Under the pieces are notes generated by a model that saw only the letters and a program-made list of their open reading frames with translations, did no database searches and was not told the DNA's origin. Both the position numbers and the translations under genes were made by a program. DNA of 64,000 bases from an uncultured Saprospiraceae bacterium (GTDB lineage: Bacteria > Bacteroidota > Bacteroidia > Chitinophagales > Saprospiraceae): the NCBI GenBank assembly GCA_938007965.1, contig CALLMH010000003.1, positions 62,001-126,000 on the forward strand, written 5' to 3'. Positions 17,301-25,525 of this stretch are shown here, piece after piece; positions within the stretch are counted from its first letter, which is position 1; each line of letters opens with the position of its first letter.

Positions 17301-19906
17301 CATTATTAGTAGTATGTGAAGACATCACCAATGTGAATGTTTTTGATCTTTTGGGTAATCCAGATCAGGGAGGAGTATTCTTAGACAATACGGGCGCACC
17401 TGCACCATTCGATCCGCTAGACGCTTCATTTACTACCGTTACTCCTGGGTTTATCATTTACAGTTATATCGTAGGGGATCCATTATCTTCGTGTGGTGCT
17501 GATACTTCTATATTCTCTGTAATAACTGGACAAGAGGTAAACGCTGGTGAAGACATCGGTCAAACAATATGCGCTGGTCAACCGCCGATCATGCTATCCT
17601 CTCTATTGATGAATAATACGGATATCGGAGTATTCTCAGAACCTGTAATCAGCGGCGGACTTGATGGAGCGGGAATATTTAATAGCGCATTGGTTTCAGA
17701 TGGAGAATATGTAATCTACCATATACTACAAGGTAGTGGACAGTGTCCCTCTGATACTGCGACCATAACATTGACGGTGGTAGATGGACCCAATGCAGGA
17801 GACGAACAAGAAGTAGAGTTATGTTCTGATGACCTCACATTAGACCTCTCTAGCGTATTAGATCCGGCGGCAGATCCTAATGGTGTATTCTACTTTGGTA
17901 ATAATGCAATCTCAGACCCAAGCATAGATTTCACAGGCGTATCCGGTGAAGAAGAATATCTATACATCGTTGGTGATGGAGTTTCTTGTCCGTTTGACAC
18001 CGCAGTGTTGACCATTAAAATCACGCCGATCCCTAGCACTTCTTTGACTTTAGATGTTGCCTCTGTTTGTTCTGATGAATGCGCCACATTTACTTTATTT
18101 GCAGATGCAAGTACTACTCAAACGCTGACACTATTCTATCAAATTACTAATAACAATGGTGATACCGATTCTAGAACTGCAATATTTGACGATACTTCGT
18201 CCCCTCTATCTGAAGAATTTTGTGAAGGAGATGGTTCGCTGATAAGTAATATCGTTGAACCAAATAATACCTATATTCTATCCTTTGACAGTATCTATGT
18301 AGACGGTCCAGAGTGTGTATTCTTTCTAGATGACATTCAATCATTTGAAGTAGGCGGAGATACAGATACCTTACTACAGAATACCTATTGCTTAGATGAT
18401 GTAATTCCAGTAGGAACTGATATTTATGATGTCAATACACAAGATGGAACTACCATTATCTCGAATGCTAGTGGATGCGATAGTACCATCACAGTAGACT
18501 TCACTTTCTTATCGGAGGTGCCTGGCACCTTCGTGGCAACAGAGTGCGAGGGAGATACAGTAACTGTGTTTGGCATAGACTATACTACTGATTTCACGAG
18601 CGATACTACTTTGATAGGCGCTAGTTCTTCAGGATGTGACAGTATCGTAAGTATTGATATATCATTCCTAGAAAATGAAATGGAAGATTATATTAGAACA
18701 AAATGCAGTGGCGAAACCGAAAATTTAGGAGGTATCTTATTCTCAGAGGCTAACAATTCGGGTACAGCCATTATCGAAAATGGAGCAAGCAATGGATGTG
18801 ATTTGATCTTGGATGTTTTCTTCACATACCTTGATCAAGTGGAAGTCGTATTAGACACAATGGTGTGTGACAATTATAGTATCGAAATTGCTGGCGAGAC
18901 CTATGATATAAATAATCCTACGGGGATGGAGATATTGCCAAGTGGATCGATGAATGAATGCGATACCACGATAATGATCGATCTTGATTTCTCTTTGATG
19001 GGGATAGATTCATCGATTGTACTTTCTACCTGTGATGATGGGCTATTTTTTGTTATCGGCAATGAGACATTCAATAGGACCAATCCGTCAGGCACATCAA
19101 CAGTTGATGGTCTTAATGGCGAATGTGACACTACATTCACAGTGGACATCACATATGGCGTGATGCAAGTAGACTTAGAAGAAATAGATGCAGGATGTGA
19201 GGTAATAGATTCTGGATTAGTGATTATAAACAATATAAATGGGGTGCCTCCTTATAATATCATCTATAATGGAAATAACACGATAGCATTCGTACTACCT
19301 GTAGAGATCGAATTGCCAGCAGGTATGGGCAGTTTGCTTGTGACAGATGACAATGGTTGTGAATCTACCATACCTTACGAAATACTAGAGGGCAATGATG
19401 ATGGCGATTTCGAAATAGTGCAAAACGGCAATCAGCTCAATATTATAGGAGGTATAGTGGATTCAGTCTCATGGCTTCCAGATGAATCACTAAGCTGTAT
19501 AGACTGTATCGATCCTATAGTATCACCTACTATCACCACTATTTATACAGCGAATGTATTTTATGGAGGTGAATGTGAGATCGAAATAGAGTATATATTC
19601 CAAGTGATAGACGACATTCCAGACTATATACTGCCAGGCGTATTTAGTCCCAATAATGACGGTGCGAATGAGAATTTTACATTGTTCCTTACCGATGGAG
19701 CGATAGGCGTACCACAAAGCATGGTGATTTTCGATAGATGGGGTAATAACGTAGCCACAGTGCAAGGACAAGACATCATTCAAGTAGGATGGGACGGTAG
19801 AAAAGACGGTAGTTCTGTTGCTGAGGGAGTCTATGTATACAAAATAGAAATCCTAGAACAAGATAAACTCCTTGTGCTTTATGGAGATGTTACAGTGATA
19901 CGATAA
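14375..19906 (+). CDS. Giant secreted protein with CHU_C/gliding-motility (type B) sorting domain
   Basis: 1843 residues. Signal peptide MRKISLSLFLSLIFSLFGISQ. An N-terminal region (about 90-260) with 'EAIYIDACGDEGLNEFVV' resembles a lamin-tail-like beta domain; the rest is a series of Ig-like repeats. Two repeat types are visible: three copies with 'NPGDLSNCGSVTLPPI'-like openings (about 665-890), and four to five ~65-residue copies near 1330-1590 each closing with 'GCDSTI...VDFTF'-like strands. The final ~95 residues are the CHU_C domain ('GVFSPNNDGANENFT', 'FDRWGNNV', 'WDGRKDG', 'GVYVYKIEI'). It is a T9SS cargo, probably surface bound or released; adhesin is the likeliest role. Many Cys pairs suggest disulphides. 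The next gene starts 2 bp after the stop. Confidence 0.92.
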   Translation: MRKISLSLFLSLIFSLFGISQCPDLSNNVLVNGTTNTDFSLCGTQSVTFSVDDVNLPTGTIDWFSSPVSGFDPATSGTLIGSSTINSTANPCTGLCPTIEAIYIDACGDEGLNEFVVVGSGSGLNIDDLSFSFDVANTGGFGGPAPNGNINVGGACDWIMGDPSLVTGCSNIIVVGSGDYVPPNSTIIIQTSNFGVTTYDVSGICGSSECIYLVRNSCDRLIGGFSNCGAGTGVTSERVNTLELTCGCSDVLTYDILNPDFLAVCAAGANGMHVFADLTYANNGCNIGPNVSSIPQFPLSATIDPFNYTFSSADCNNDLYIVGVLNSNQENEDCCSEQITSEYSFNISCPEAQLSGVGSLCPGECTQIDVLFTGGETPYELDMQVTTPLFPITFTLPGFEANDQITICYDSLGPPLDPATNTVNVPSFLGGFTGDLELLNFTDDQGCAGTITGGVIAIDFNDAPDVVSPPTVTECDMGDGTAFFILSDLNIIVNNGSGLQVNYYSDAMGLNPIPNVYQTGTTIIYAQVIDNPCSSDIVPINLEVISNGDAGVVNMFCNTGDGNSLECTICDDDNISGEEVDITIVFQDGSIEYDYIVNMTTLSGVSIDINGTAIGGSATITQDIFETTTFTVILVDPNNDCPDMTDLGDPVTIFYGVLPDMDNPGDLSNCGSVTLPPITGNIIPANAGYYSMPGGMGTILIPGEEISTNTTLYLYGGFDGCEQEIEIEVNILSSSMINNPGDITTCGSFILPAITGVNVDNANYYTETNGGGNELAVGTNIVVDSEIFIFDPVCPGIEESFMVSITPGAVITTGPDTIVCDTFILEMIEGVDLTGAEAYYELPDGLGQQILVGDTITQDTTIYIYDNTPGCIIEVPFVITISTPGFPGLDSTVVICEGDATLYDINTLLGGNTPDTIGFWVENGTNIISDSSAVDFSSLLTGQYTFDYMISDSICLDTSSTLTVNIIGNVNAGTDTLLVVCEDITNVNVFDLLGNPDQGGVFLDNTGAPAPFDPLDASFTTVTPGFIIYSYIVGDPLSSCGADTSIFSVITGQEVNAGEDIGQTICAGQPPIMLSSLLMNNTDIGVFSEPVISGGLDGAGIFNSALVSDGEYVIYHILQGSGQCPSDTATITLTVVDGPNAGDEQEVELCSDDLTLDLSSVLDPAADPNGVFYFGNNAISDPSIDFTGVSGEEEYLYIVGDGVSCPFDTAVLTIKITPIPSTSLTLDVASVCSDECATFTLFADASTTQTLTLFYQITNNNGDTDSRTAIFDDTSSPLSEEFCEGDGSLISNIVEPNNTYILSFDSIYVDGPECVFFLDDIQSFEVGGDTDTLLQNTYCLDDVIPVGTDIYDVNTQDGTTIISNASGCDSTITVDFTFLSEVPGTFVATECEGDTVTVFGIDYTTDFTSDTTLIGASSSGCDSIVSIDISFLENEMEDYIRTKCSGETENLGGILFSEANNSGTAIIENGASNGCDLILDVFFTYLDQVEVVLDTMVCDNYSIEIAGETYDINNPTGMEILPSGSMNECDTTIMIDLDFSLMGIDSSIVLSTCDDGLFFVIGNETFNRTNPSGTSTVDGLNGECDTTFTVDITYGVMQVDLEEIDAGCEVIDSGLVIINNINGVPPYNIIYNGNNTIAFVLPVEIELPAGMGSLLVTDDNGCESTIPYEILEGNDDGDFEIVQNGNQLNIIGGIVDSVSWLPDESLSCIDCIDPIVSPTITTIYTANVFYGGECEIEIEYIFQVIDDIPDYILPGVFSPNNDGANENFTLFLTDGAIGVPQSMVIFDRWGNNVATVQGQDIIQVGWDGRKDGSSVAEGVYVYKIEILEQDKLLVLYGDVTVIR

Positions 19907-19908
19907 GC

Positions 19909-20811
19909 ATGGTCAAAATAGCATACTCCCCAGTCTATAAATATGAGCTTCCTGAAGGCCATAGATTTCCTATGATTAAGTACGAGCTTATTCCTGAGCA
20001 GCTCTTATATGAAGGTTCGGTGACGGAGGATCACTTCTTCCATCCAGACAAACTTTCTGATAGCGAAATTTTACTTACGCATACAAGAGAATACCTCGAT
20101 AAACTCAACACGCTGAATCTTGATAGAAAAGAGGTAAGAAACATAGGATTTCCAGTATCAGACAAACTCATAGATCGTGGTAAATATATAGCTAATGGCA
20201 CTCTACAATGTGCCCGACTCGCTATAGAGCATGGCTGCGCTATGAATATAGCTGGCGGCACACACCATAGTTTTGCGGATAGAGGGGAAGGGTTTTGCAT
20301 CTTCAATGATATTGCCATAAGTGCTAATATCCTTCTCGATGAAGGAAGCCATGATAAAATATTGGTGGTAGATCTTGATGTACATCAGGGAAATGGAACA
20401 GCTAAGATATTTGAAAATGAGGATCGAGTGTTTACCTTTAGTATGCATGGAGAGCGCAACTATCCAACGAGAAAAGAAAAGTCCGACCTTGATATAGGAT
20501 TACCTGACAAAGCGGAAGATGACCTATTTCTTAATACGCTTAGAGAAACCCTACCAAAGGTGATAGATCAAGTGCAGCCACAGATCATATTCTATCTTGC
20601 TGGTGTAGATATATTAGAATCTGACAAATTGGGTCGACTATCTGTATCTAGAGAAGGGTGCAAAGAAAGAGACAGATTCGTATTCGAGTCTTGTAAAAAC
20701 AATGGAATACCTGTCGCCGTGAGTATGGGTGGTGGATACAGTCCCAAAATATCAGATATTGTAGAAGCCCATGCTAATACATTTAGAATGGCACTCGAAA
20801 GTTATGAATAA
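19909..20811 (+). CDS. Histone deacetylase family protein (acetoin-utilization/acetylpolyamine amidohydrolase-like)
   Basis: 300 residues, single HDAC domain, cytoplasmic. All key positions are visible: tandem His 'THHSF' (H119-H120), zinc ligands D157 and H159 in 'DLDVHQGNGT', third ligand D234 in 'AGVDILESDKLGRL', and the catalytic Tyr277 in 'GGGYSP'. The enzyme should remove acetyl groups from lysines or small amines; the natural substrate of bacterial members is mostly unknown. Its ATG is 2 bp after the stop of the type B cargo gene, so translation is probably coupled even though no functional link is obvious. Confidence 0.92.
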   Translation: MVKIAYSPVYKYELPEGHRFPMIKYELIPEQLLYEGSVTEDHFFHPDKLSDSEILLTHTREYLDKLNTLNLDRKEVRNIGFPVSDKLIDRGKYIANGTLQCARLAIEHGCAMNIAGGTHHSFADRGEGFCIFNDIAISANILLDEGSHDKILVVDLDVHQGNGTAKIFENEDRVFTFSMHGERNYPTRKEKSDLDIGLPDKAEDDLFLNTLRETLPKVIDQVQPQIIFYLAGVDILESDKLGRLSVSREGCKERDRFVFESCKNNGIPVAVSMGGGYSPKISDIVEAHANTFRMALESYE

Positions 20812-20836
20812 ATGATGGTAATTCTTAGCTGACTAG

Positions 20837-20861
20837 GGATATTCAGTAGATCTGAATATCC
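20837..20861 (+). terminator. Hairpin after HDAC-family gene
   Basis: Perfect 10-bp stem GGATATTCAG / CTGAATATCC with a 5-nt loop, 25 bp after the stop codon; followed by TCATTTATAT instead of a clean T-run, so termination strength is uncertain. Confidence 0.6.
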
Positions 20862-21304
20862 TCATTTATATAGACCTTCACTCCGCTTACTGCTGAATGA
20901 ATACCCCGTTTACGCTTGATTTTACGTAAATATGAGGTAATAAATTTCAACCTAATCTTCCACTCGCCGTTCGGGCTTTCATTTTTGGCTTGACCCAAAA
21001 ACGAAACAAAAAACGAGTGTTTGCTAAACAAGCCATCTCTTATCTCAAGACTTTACCTGACTTTTAACGCTATTGGGATCACTTTTTGACTAAACTTGCA
21101 AAACTCGCTTACGTTCAGACAGTTGCGAGTTCTTAACGCCAAAATGAAATCCAAATACCTAAGCCAGCTAAGGTAAATTTAATCTCTGCCACAAATTAAT
21201 GCACCTTGTAAGTGATATAATTTTAATATTGTCCTTACTTCTGAATAACCCTATTTAAAATTTTGGAGATTGATTTTGGGTTACTTACTATAAGGATAAA
21301 TCAA
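20862..21304. repeat. Non-coding region, candidate degenerate interspersed repeat
   Basis: About 440 bp without a supported gene. It holds the inverted repeat AACTCGC (21112-21118) / GCGAGTT (21125-21131), and tracts such as 'TTTTTGTTTCGTTTTTGGG' on the minus strand whose look recalls decayed intergenic repeats in Bacteroidota. A 62-codon leftward frame here has no family resemblance and is not accepted as a gene. Confidence 0.35.
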
Positions 21305-22075
21305 TTATCTCCCAATGGTAAACAAAGCTCCTATATTAATGATATCTCCAGAACTGTCATTCAAACCAATATCGTAAAATGGAAATAAGACTATACCATC
21401 GTATATCCAAAATAACATTCCGATTTCAAGATATTGCTGATAAGAAGAAGTTTCTGTTTGGAACGGATCTGAACTACCAGTGAGTCCTATATATGTTGTC
21501 TGCCAATCAGTAACTATAGTTTCAATATTAAAAGAATAATTACTTGTTATATCACCCGCTTGCTCGTCCAATGAAAATTGTAGATTTCCATTTATGCACC
21601 AAGATTTAGAAATAGCTTTTTCGTATAGTAAATTGATGGTAGGATTAAAGGGTTTTTTTGTAGGATCAAAAGTTAGATTAGCCGATACGATAGCGGCCAA
21701 TGCGGGAAACCATTTGCTATCTTCAGTCAGATGTACTTTGATTCCGATATTTGATGACTCAGATGAGATACTCGCTAGATCACTATTATCTTTTTGTCCA
21801 GTCCATCCGAATTGTAATTCGTAGTTTTTAGCAATTCCATATCTGAGTAGCGTACTTAAATTGTTTTGACTGGTTGACTTGAAACTATTATTACTGTAGT
21901 AATTGTCTATTTGAAAACCCTTTTTTTGAACGCCGGTTATTTCTCCGTTGTCCAATGGTCTAATCTGTGCACTCACTTCAGTACTTGTTGCTAGTTGAAT
22001 CACCAATACAAGTAAAATAGATACTATTGATGACATGTAATTTGTAATAATACTAGAGGGTAAGTTATACTTCAC
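21305..22075 (-). CDS. Outer-membrane transporter-like beta-barrel protein (phenol MetA-type family)
   Basis: 256 residues. N-terminal signal peptide (hydrophobic stretch about 14-32, cleavage near 'VSAQIRPL'). The mature part, 'QIRPLDNGEITGVQKKGFQIDNYYS', and the alternating strands ('LLRYGIAKNYELQFGWTG', 'IGIKVHLTEDS', 'FPFYDIGLNDSSGDI') match the transporter family once called MetA-pathway of phenol degradation, which forms a ~10-12 strand barrel. Substrate unknown. Single gene, divergent from the M28 peptidase at 22165. Confidence 0.75.
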   Translation of the reverse strand: MKYNLPSSIITNYMSSIVSILLVLVIQLATSTEVSAQIRPLDNGEITGVQKKGFQIDNYYSNNSFKSTSQNNLSTLLRYGIAKNYELQFGWTGQKDNSDLASISSESSNIGIKVHLTEDSKWFPALAAIVSANLTFDPTKKPFNPTINLLYEKAISKSWCINGNLQFSLDEQAGDITSNYSFNIETIVTDWQTTYIGLTGSSDPFQTETSSYQQYLEIGMLFWIYDGIVLFPFYDIGLNDSSGDIINIGALFTIGR

Positions 22076-22164
22076 TATATTGCTCTTTTATTTATTGTTA
22101 GCACTCAAAATAAGAACAAGAATCGTTATTATTTTGTAATAAATGCTAAAGTATATTAATTACT

Positions 22165-23589
22165 ATGACCTTACGAATATTCTTATCAATAATTTTAATA
22201 GGATGTACTTCACATCTTTCTATCTGCCAGACGGAATCAACAAATGAGGATAGAGATGAGGATGCGTTATTTCTAAAAGATATCCATGACTATGCGTTGA
22301 CGGAGAGCTCTACCTACGCATGGTTAGAGCATCTAGCTACTGAGTGTAAAGGCAGACTTGCAGGAAGTGAAAATGCCGAGAAAGCAGTCCAATATACTAA
22401 GATGATCATGGATACATTGGGCTTTACTTCTACCTCACTACAACCATGTAAGGTCAAAAAATGGCACAGAGGAGATCCAGAATATGTCTATATTACTTGG
22501 GGAGATTACAAAACTTACAATGATCAAGGCAAAGAATTAAATGCATTGTCTCTAGGTAATTCTTATGGAACAGGACCTGATGGTATCACTGCTGAGGTGA
22601 TAGAAGTACAAAGCTTGGACGAGGTGGAGAAGTTAGGACGAGAAGTTATAGAGGGTAAGATAGTATTCTACAATAGACCGATGGATCCGACACAGCTGAG
22701 AACATTCAATGCATACGGCGGTGCTGTAGATCAGAGAGTGTGGGGTGCATCAAAAGCCGCAGAATATGGAGGCGTCGGTGCTATAGTAAGATCAATGACG
22801 CTCCGACAAGATGATTATCCACACACGGGTACAATGGTGTACAAAGAAGAATTTGAGAAAATATCAAGTCTTGCCATAAGTACGAATGATGCTGACTTCC
22901 TAAGTGATAAGCTCAAAACAGAAAAGGTAACCATGACTGTAAGAAATAACTGTACTCCAGGGGAAGAGGCAGTATCTTACAATGTAATCGGTGAGATCGA
23001 AGGAACTACATATCCAGATGAGATCATTGTGATTGGCGGTCATCTAGATGCTTGGGATGTAGGCGGTGGAGCGCATGATGATGGTGCAGGGTGTGCGCAT
23101 TCGCTTGGTGTGATCAATATACTCAACGGGATCGGGTATAGACCACAACGTACGATCAGATGTGTCATGTTTATGAATGAAGAAAACGGACTCGCTGGCG
23201 GTAAAGAATATGCTCGTGTATCAAACGAAAAGGGAGAATACCACCTTGCAGCATTAGAGTCAGATGCTGGTGGATTCGTTCCTAGAGGCTTTAGTTTTGA
23301 CGGACATGCAGATGTGCTAAAACCATTCTACGCAAGAGTAAGTAAATGGTTACCTTTGTTGGAGAGTTATGGTTTGTACTTCACTACAGGTGGATCGGGT
23401 GCAGATATTGGCCCACTAAAAAGTCAAAAAGGACTACTTATAGGTTTGAGACCTGATTCGCAAAGATACTTCGATTACCATCATACGACTATCGATCAAA
23501 TCGAAGCGGTGAATAAAAGAGAACTAGAATTAGGAGCCGCATCTATGGCTTCATTGATATATTTAATAGATAAATACGGACTGAAATGA
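22165..23589 (+). CDS. Secreted M28-family metallopeptidase (carboxypeptidase Q-like)
   Basis: 474 residues with a signal peptide (about 1-21, ending 'LSICQ'). A PA-domain insertion (about 135-250) precedes the peptidase core. Zinc ligands and catalytic residues of M28 are in order: H293 in 'GGHLDAWD', the bridging Asp at about 305 in 'GAHDDGAG', the E-E pair at 339-340 in 'MNEENGLAGG', D367 in 'ESDAGG' and a His in 'DYHHTTID' near the end. It would act as an aminopeptidase or dipeptidase in the periplasm or outside. The stop overlaps the hpt start (ATGA), so the two genes are translationally coupled. Confidence 0.9.
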   Translation: MTLRIFLSIILIGCTSHLSICQTESTNEDRDEDALFLKDIHDYALTESSTYAWLEHLATECKGRLAGSENAEKAVQYTKMIMDTLGFTSTSLQPCKVKKWHRGDPEYVYITWGDYKTYNDQGKELNALSLGNSYGTGPDGITAEVIEVQSLDEVEKLGREVIEGKIVFYNRPMDPTQLRTFNAYGGAVDQRVWGASKAAEYGGVGAIVRSMTLRQDDYPHTGTMVYKEEFEKISSLAISTNDADFLSDKLKTEKVTMTVRNNCTPGEEAVSYNVIGEIEGTTYPDEIIVIGGHLDAWDVGGGAHDDGAGCAHSLGVINILNGIGYRPQRTIRCVMFMNEENGLAGGKEYARVSNEKGEYHLAALESDAGGFVPRGFSFDGHADVLKPFYARVSKWLPLLESYGLYFTTGGSGADIGPLKSQKGLLIGLRPDSQRYFDYHHTTIDQIEAVNKRELELGAASMASLIYLIDKYGLK

Positions 23590-24155
23590 TGTACTTCAGC
23601 GATAAAAAGGATGTAGTAACGATAGGGGCATTGGATTTTGCAATCTATCTAAGCGCACGTGAGATTCAAAATAGAATAAGAGAGGTGGCTAAAACCATTG
23701 AAGTCGAATATGAAGGTAAAAACCCCTTGTTCCTGGTCGTACTCAATGGAGCGTTTATATTTGCAGGTGACTTGATACGGAATATGGATATTGCCTGTGA
23801 TGTCGATTTCGTAAAGGTATCATCATACAAAGGACTAGCAAGTACGGGTAGGCTCGAAGTAAAAATCCCAAATGAAAAAAATCTTGAAGGGAGACATGTG
23901 GTCATTGTTGAGGATATAATAGACAGTGGGTTTACGCTAGACCAATACGTGCCAGTTGTAGAAGCTCAAAAACCAGCTTCTTTGAAAATATGTACTCTTC
24001 TACAAAAGCCAGATGCAGCAAAGTATAAGGTGGATATAGATTACAAGTGCTTCTCTATACCTACTAAGTTTGTAATTGGGTATGGTTTAGATTTTGATGG
24101 AGCAGGCCGTAATCTTCCACACATATATCAGTTGATTGATGAGTGGGGTAGATAG
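23586..24155 (+). CDS. hpt: Hypoxanthine phosphoribosyltransferase
   Basis: 189 residues, cytoplasmic. The PRPP-binding loop 'VVIVEDIIDSGFTL' (about 99-112) is intact, preceded by the 'LNGAFIFAGDLIRNM' and 'KVSSYKGLASTGRL' segments characteristic of Hpt; the C-terminal 'KFVIGYGLDFDGAGRNLPHIY' carries the Asp and base-stacking region. It converts hypoxanthine (and guanine) plus PRPP to IMP or GMP. It overlaps the M28 peptidase by 4 bp and lies upstream of atpZ-like and punA genes, which fits a purine-salvage operon. The second codon is also ATG (23589), an alternative start. Confidence 0.94.
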   Translation: MMYFSDKKDVVTIGALDFAIYLSAREIQNRIREVAKTIEVEYEGKNPLFLVVLNGAFIFAGDLIRNMDIACDVDFVKVSSYKGLASTGRLEVKIPNEKNLEGRHVVIVEDIIDSGFTLDQYVPVVEAQKPASLKICTLLQKPDAAKYKVDIDYKCFSIPTKFVIGYGLDFDGAGRNLPHIYQLIDEWGR

Positions 24156-24164
24156 CAGAATCAT

Positions 24165-24380
24165 ATGAAAGAATCATTACCAAAGAAGAAAACTAAGAAT
24201 CTACTAAAGTACATGGGTCTAGGATTTCAAATGGCGGGTGTGTTTGTCTTTGGAATCTTTGGAGGTCAGTGGTTAGATGGTCATTTTTCCACAGAAAAAC
24301 CTTACTTCACGATTGGTCTTATTCTCTTTTTGTTCGTAGGTTATCTCTATAAACTTTACCTCGACCTTGCTAAGGATTAA
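24165..24380 (+). CDS. AtpZ/AtpI family small membrane protein
   Basis: 71 residues. Two transmembrane helices (about 17-36 with 'MGLGFQMAGVFVFGIFGGQWLD', and 46-64) with the Gly-rich and Asp-containing turn of the AtpZ/AtpI family that is linked to assembly of the F0 c-ring or Mg2+/Ca2+ passage. It usually sits at the head of the ATP synthase operon; here it lies between hpt and punA with gaps of 9 and 3 bp, away from any other atp gene in this window. Confidence 0.8.
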   Translation: MKESLPKKKTKNLLKYMGLGFQMAGVFVFGIFGGQWLDGHFSTEKPYFTIGLILFLFVGYLYKLYLDLAKD

Positions 24381-24383
24381 TAA

Positions 24384-25220
24384 ATGGACATAGAAACATA
24401 TTATCAAAATATACTCTTATCAGCTGATTTTATATCTAACAAGATAGATTCGGATATGCCTAAATCTGCAATCATGATGGGCACTGGTCTAAGCAGTATC
24501 GTGGATAGGATGGAGGATTGTAAGACTATAGATTATGCAGAGATTCCTCATTTTCCAAAGAGCACGGTGGAGGGTCATAAAGGTAAATTAGTCGTTGGTA
24601 AGTTAGATGGAAAAGAGATATTAGTCTTGGCAGGAAGATGGCACTACTACGAAGGATACAATACCAAAGAGCTAACATTTCCTATCCGTGTTCTTTATCA
24701 ATTGGGAGTGCGTACAATTATATTTACCAATGTATCAGGCGGTGTGAATGCTGAATATGCTGCAGGGGATTTGGTAGTTATAAAAGACCATATCAACGCA
24801 ATTCCAGATCACCCACTACGTGGAACCAATGATGATAGGTTGGGCCCTAGGTTTCCAGATATGCTAAAAACGTACGACCTTTCTCTGAGACGAGATATAA
24901 AACGTATCGCTGAAACCCTCGATATTACTATCCATGAAGGCGTATATTATGGCCTGCAGGGTCCTAGTCTTGAAACTCCCGCCGAATATTTGATGATCCA
25001 TAAAATGGGAGCTGATCTAGTGGGTATGTCGACGGTTCCTGAGGTCATCGTAGCCAAACATGCGGGCATGAATATAGCTGCGGTATCTATCGTCTCGAAT
25101 GTGTGTTTCCCGCCAGAGCGTATCACAGAGACTACACTCGAAGAAGTAATCAAGGTAGCTAATATGGCGTCCGAAAAGCTCAATCAAATTCTTGGGTTGC
25201 TTGTGAAGGGCTTAAACTGA
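24384..25220 (+). CDS. punA: Purine nucleoside phosphorylase (family 2, trimeric type)
   Basis: 278 residues. The family motifs are seen: 'MMGTGLSS' at the phosphate site, 'GHKGKLVVG', 'AGRWHYYEGY', 'TNVSGGVN', 'GPSLETPAEY' and 'GADLVGMSTVPEVIVAKH'. It cleaves purine nucleosides with phosphate to the free base and ribose-1-phosphate; Hpt would then reuse the base, so the two encode consecutive salvage steps. The 'SNVCFPPE' segment replaces the more common 'TNxAAG' loop that contacts the base, so base preference (guanosine/inosine) is not certain. Confidence 0.93.
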   Translation: MDIETYYQNILLSADFISNKIDSDMPKSAIMMGTGLSSIVDRMEDCKTIDYAEIPHFPKSTVEGHKGKLVVGKLDGKEILVLAGRWHYYEGYNTKELTFPIRVLYQLGVRTIIFTNVSGGVNAEYAAGDLVVIKDHINAIPDHPLRGTNDDRLGPRFPDMLKTYDLSLRRDIKRIAETLDITIHEGVYYGLQGPSLETPAEYLMIHKMGADLVGMSTVPEVIVAKHAGMNIAAVSIVSNVCFPPERITETTLEEVIKVANMASEKLNQILGLLVKGLN

Positions 25221-25428
25221 TTTTACCATTTCTATATTACTGATTTATCTATAACGTCTTTCTAAATGATCAATAAGCGCTTGTAATAAGTACGCTAGGT
25301 TGATGTCACAGATGTGATGAATTTATTACTCTTTATCGCTCTGTCTTTTGATTTCGTCACATCCTTCTTTATGGAGCTAGACAGGAAACTTTATTTTGGA
25401 CTTGGGAAGGTGCGCAAAACTATATTTT

Positions 25429-25451
25429 TTATTTAGATTTGGTCTAAATAA
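25429..25451 (+). promoter_or_regulatory. Perfect 9-bp palindromic operator, Fur/DtxR-like
   Basis: TTATTTAGA - TTTGG - TCTAAATAA, a perfect inverted repeat with a 5-nt spacer that ends 2 bp before the -33 element. Its A+T-rich TTTAGA/TCTAAA arms resemble iron-repressor operators of Bacteroidota and it precedes iron-type genes. Binding by Fur or a DtxR-type protein is inference. Confidence 0.7.
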
Positions 25452-25453
25452 GT

Positions 25454-25484
25454 TTTGTGCTTTGCGTTTTCTGCTATACATTTG
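25454..25484 (+). promoter_or_regulatory. Consensus Bacteroidota promoter of the iron operon
   Basis: TTTG (25454-25457), exactly 19 nt, TACATTTG (25477-25484): a full consensus match. The leader to the ATG at 25526 is about 35 nt. Confidence 0.85.
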
Positions 25485-25525
25485 CCCTTATTAAGAATTA
25501 ATCTAATTAAATTTAAGCCTTGAAA

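Larger units (their letters stand above)
25221..25525. other. Intergenic region before the iron operon
   Basis: 305 bp. The distal half shows a TCACA-GA-TGTGA palindrome (25306-25317) of unknown meaning; the proximal half holds the operator (25429-25451) and promoter (25454-25484) described separately. Confidence 0.5.

Noticed and set aside
20843-21031. 62-codon leftward frame near a hairpin
   Set aside because: Overlaps the terminator of the HDAC-family gene and has no resemblance to a protein family.
25306-25317. TCACA-GA-TGTGA palindrome as a CRP-like site
   Set aside because: The half-sites are in reverse order to a CRP site (TGTGA-N6-TCACA) and it is far from any promoter.
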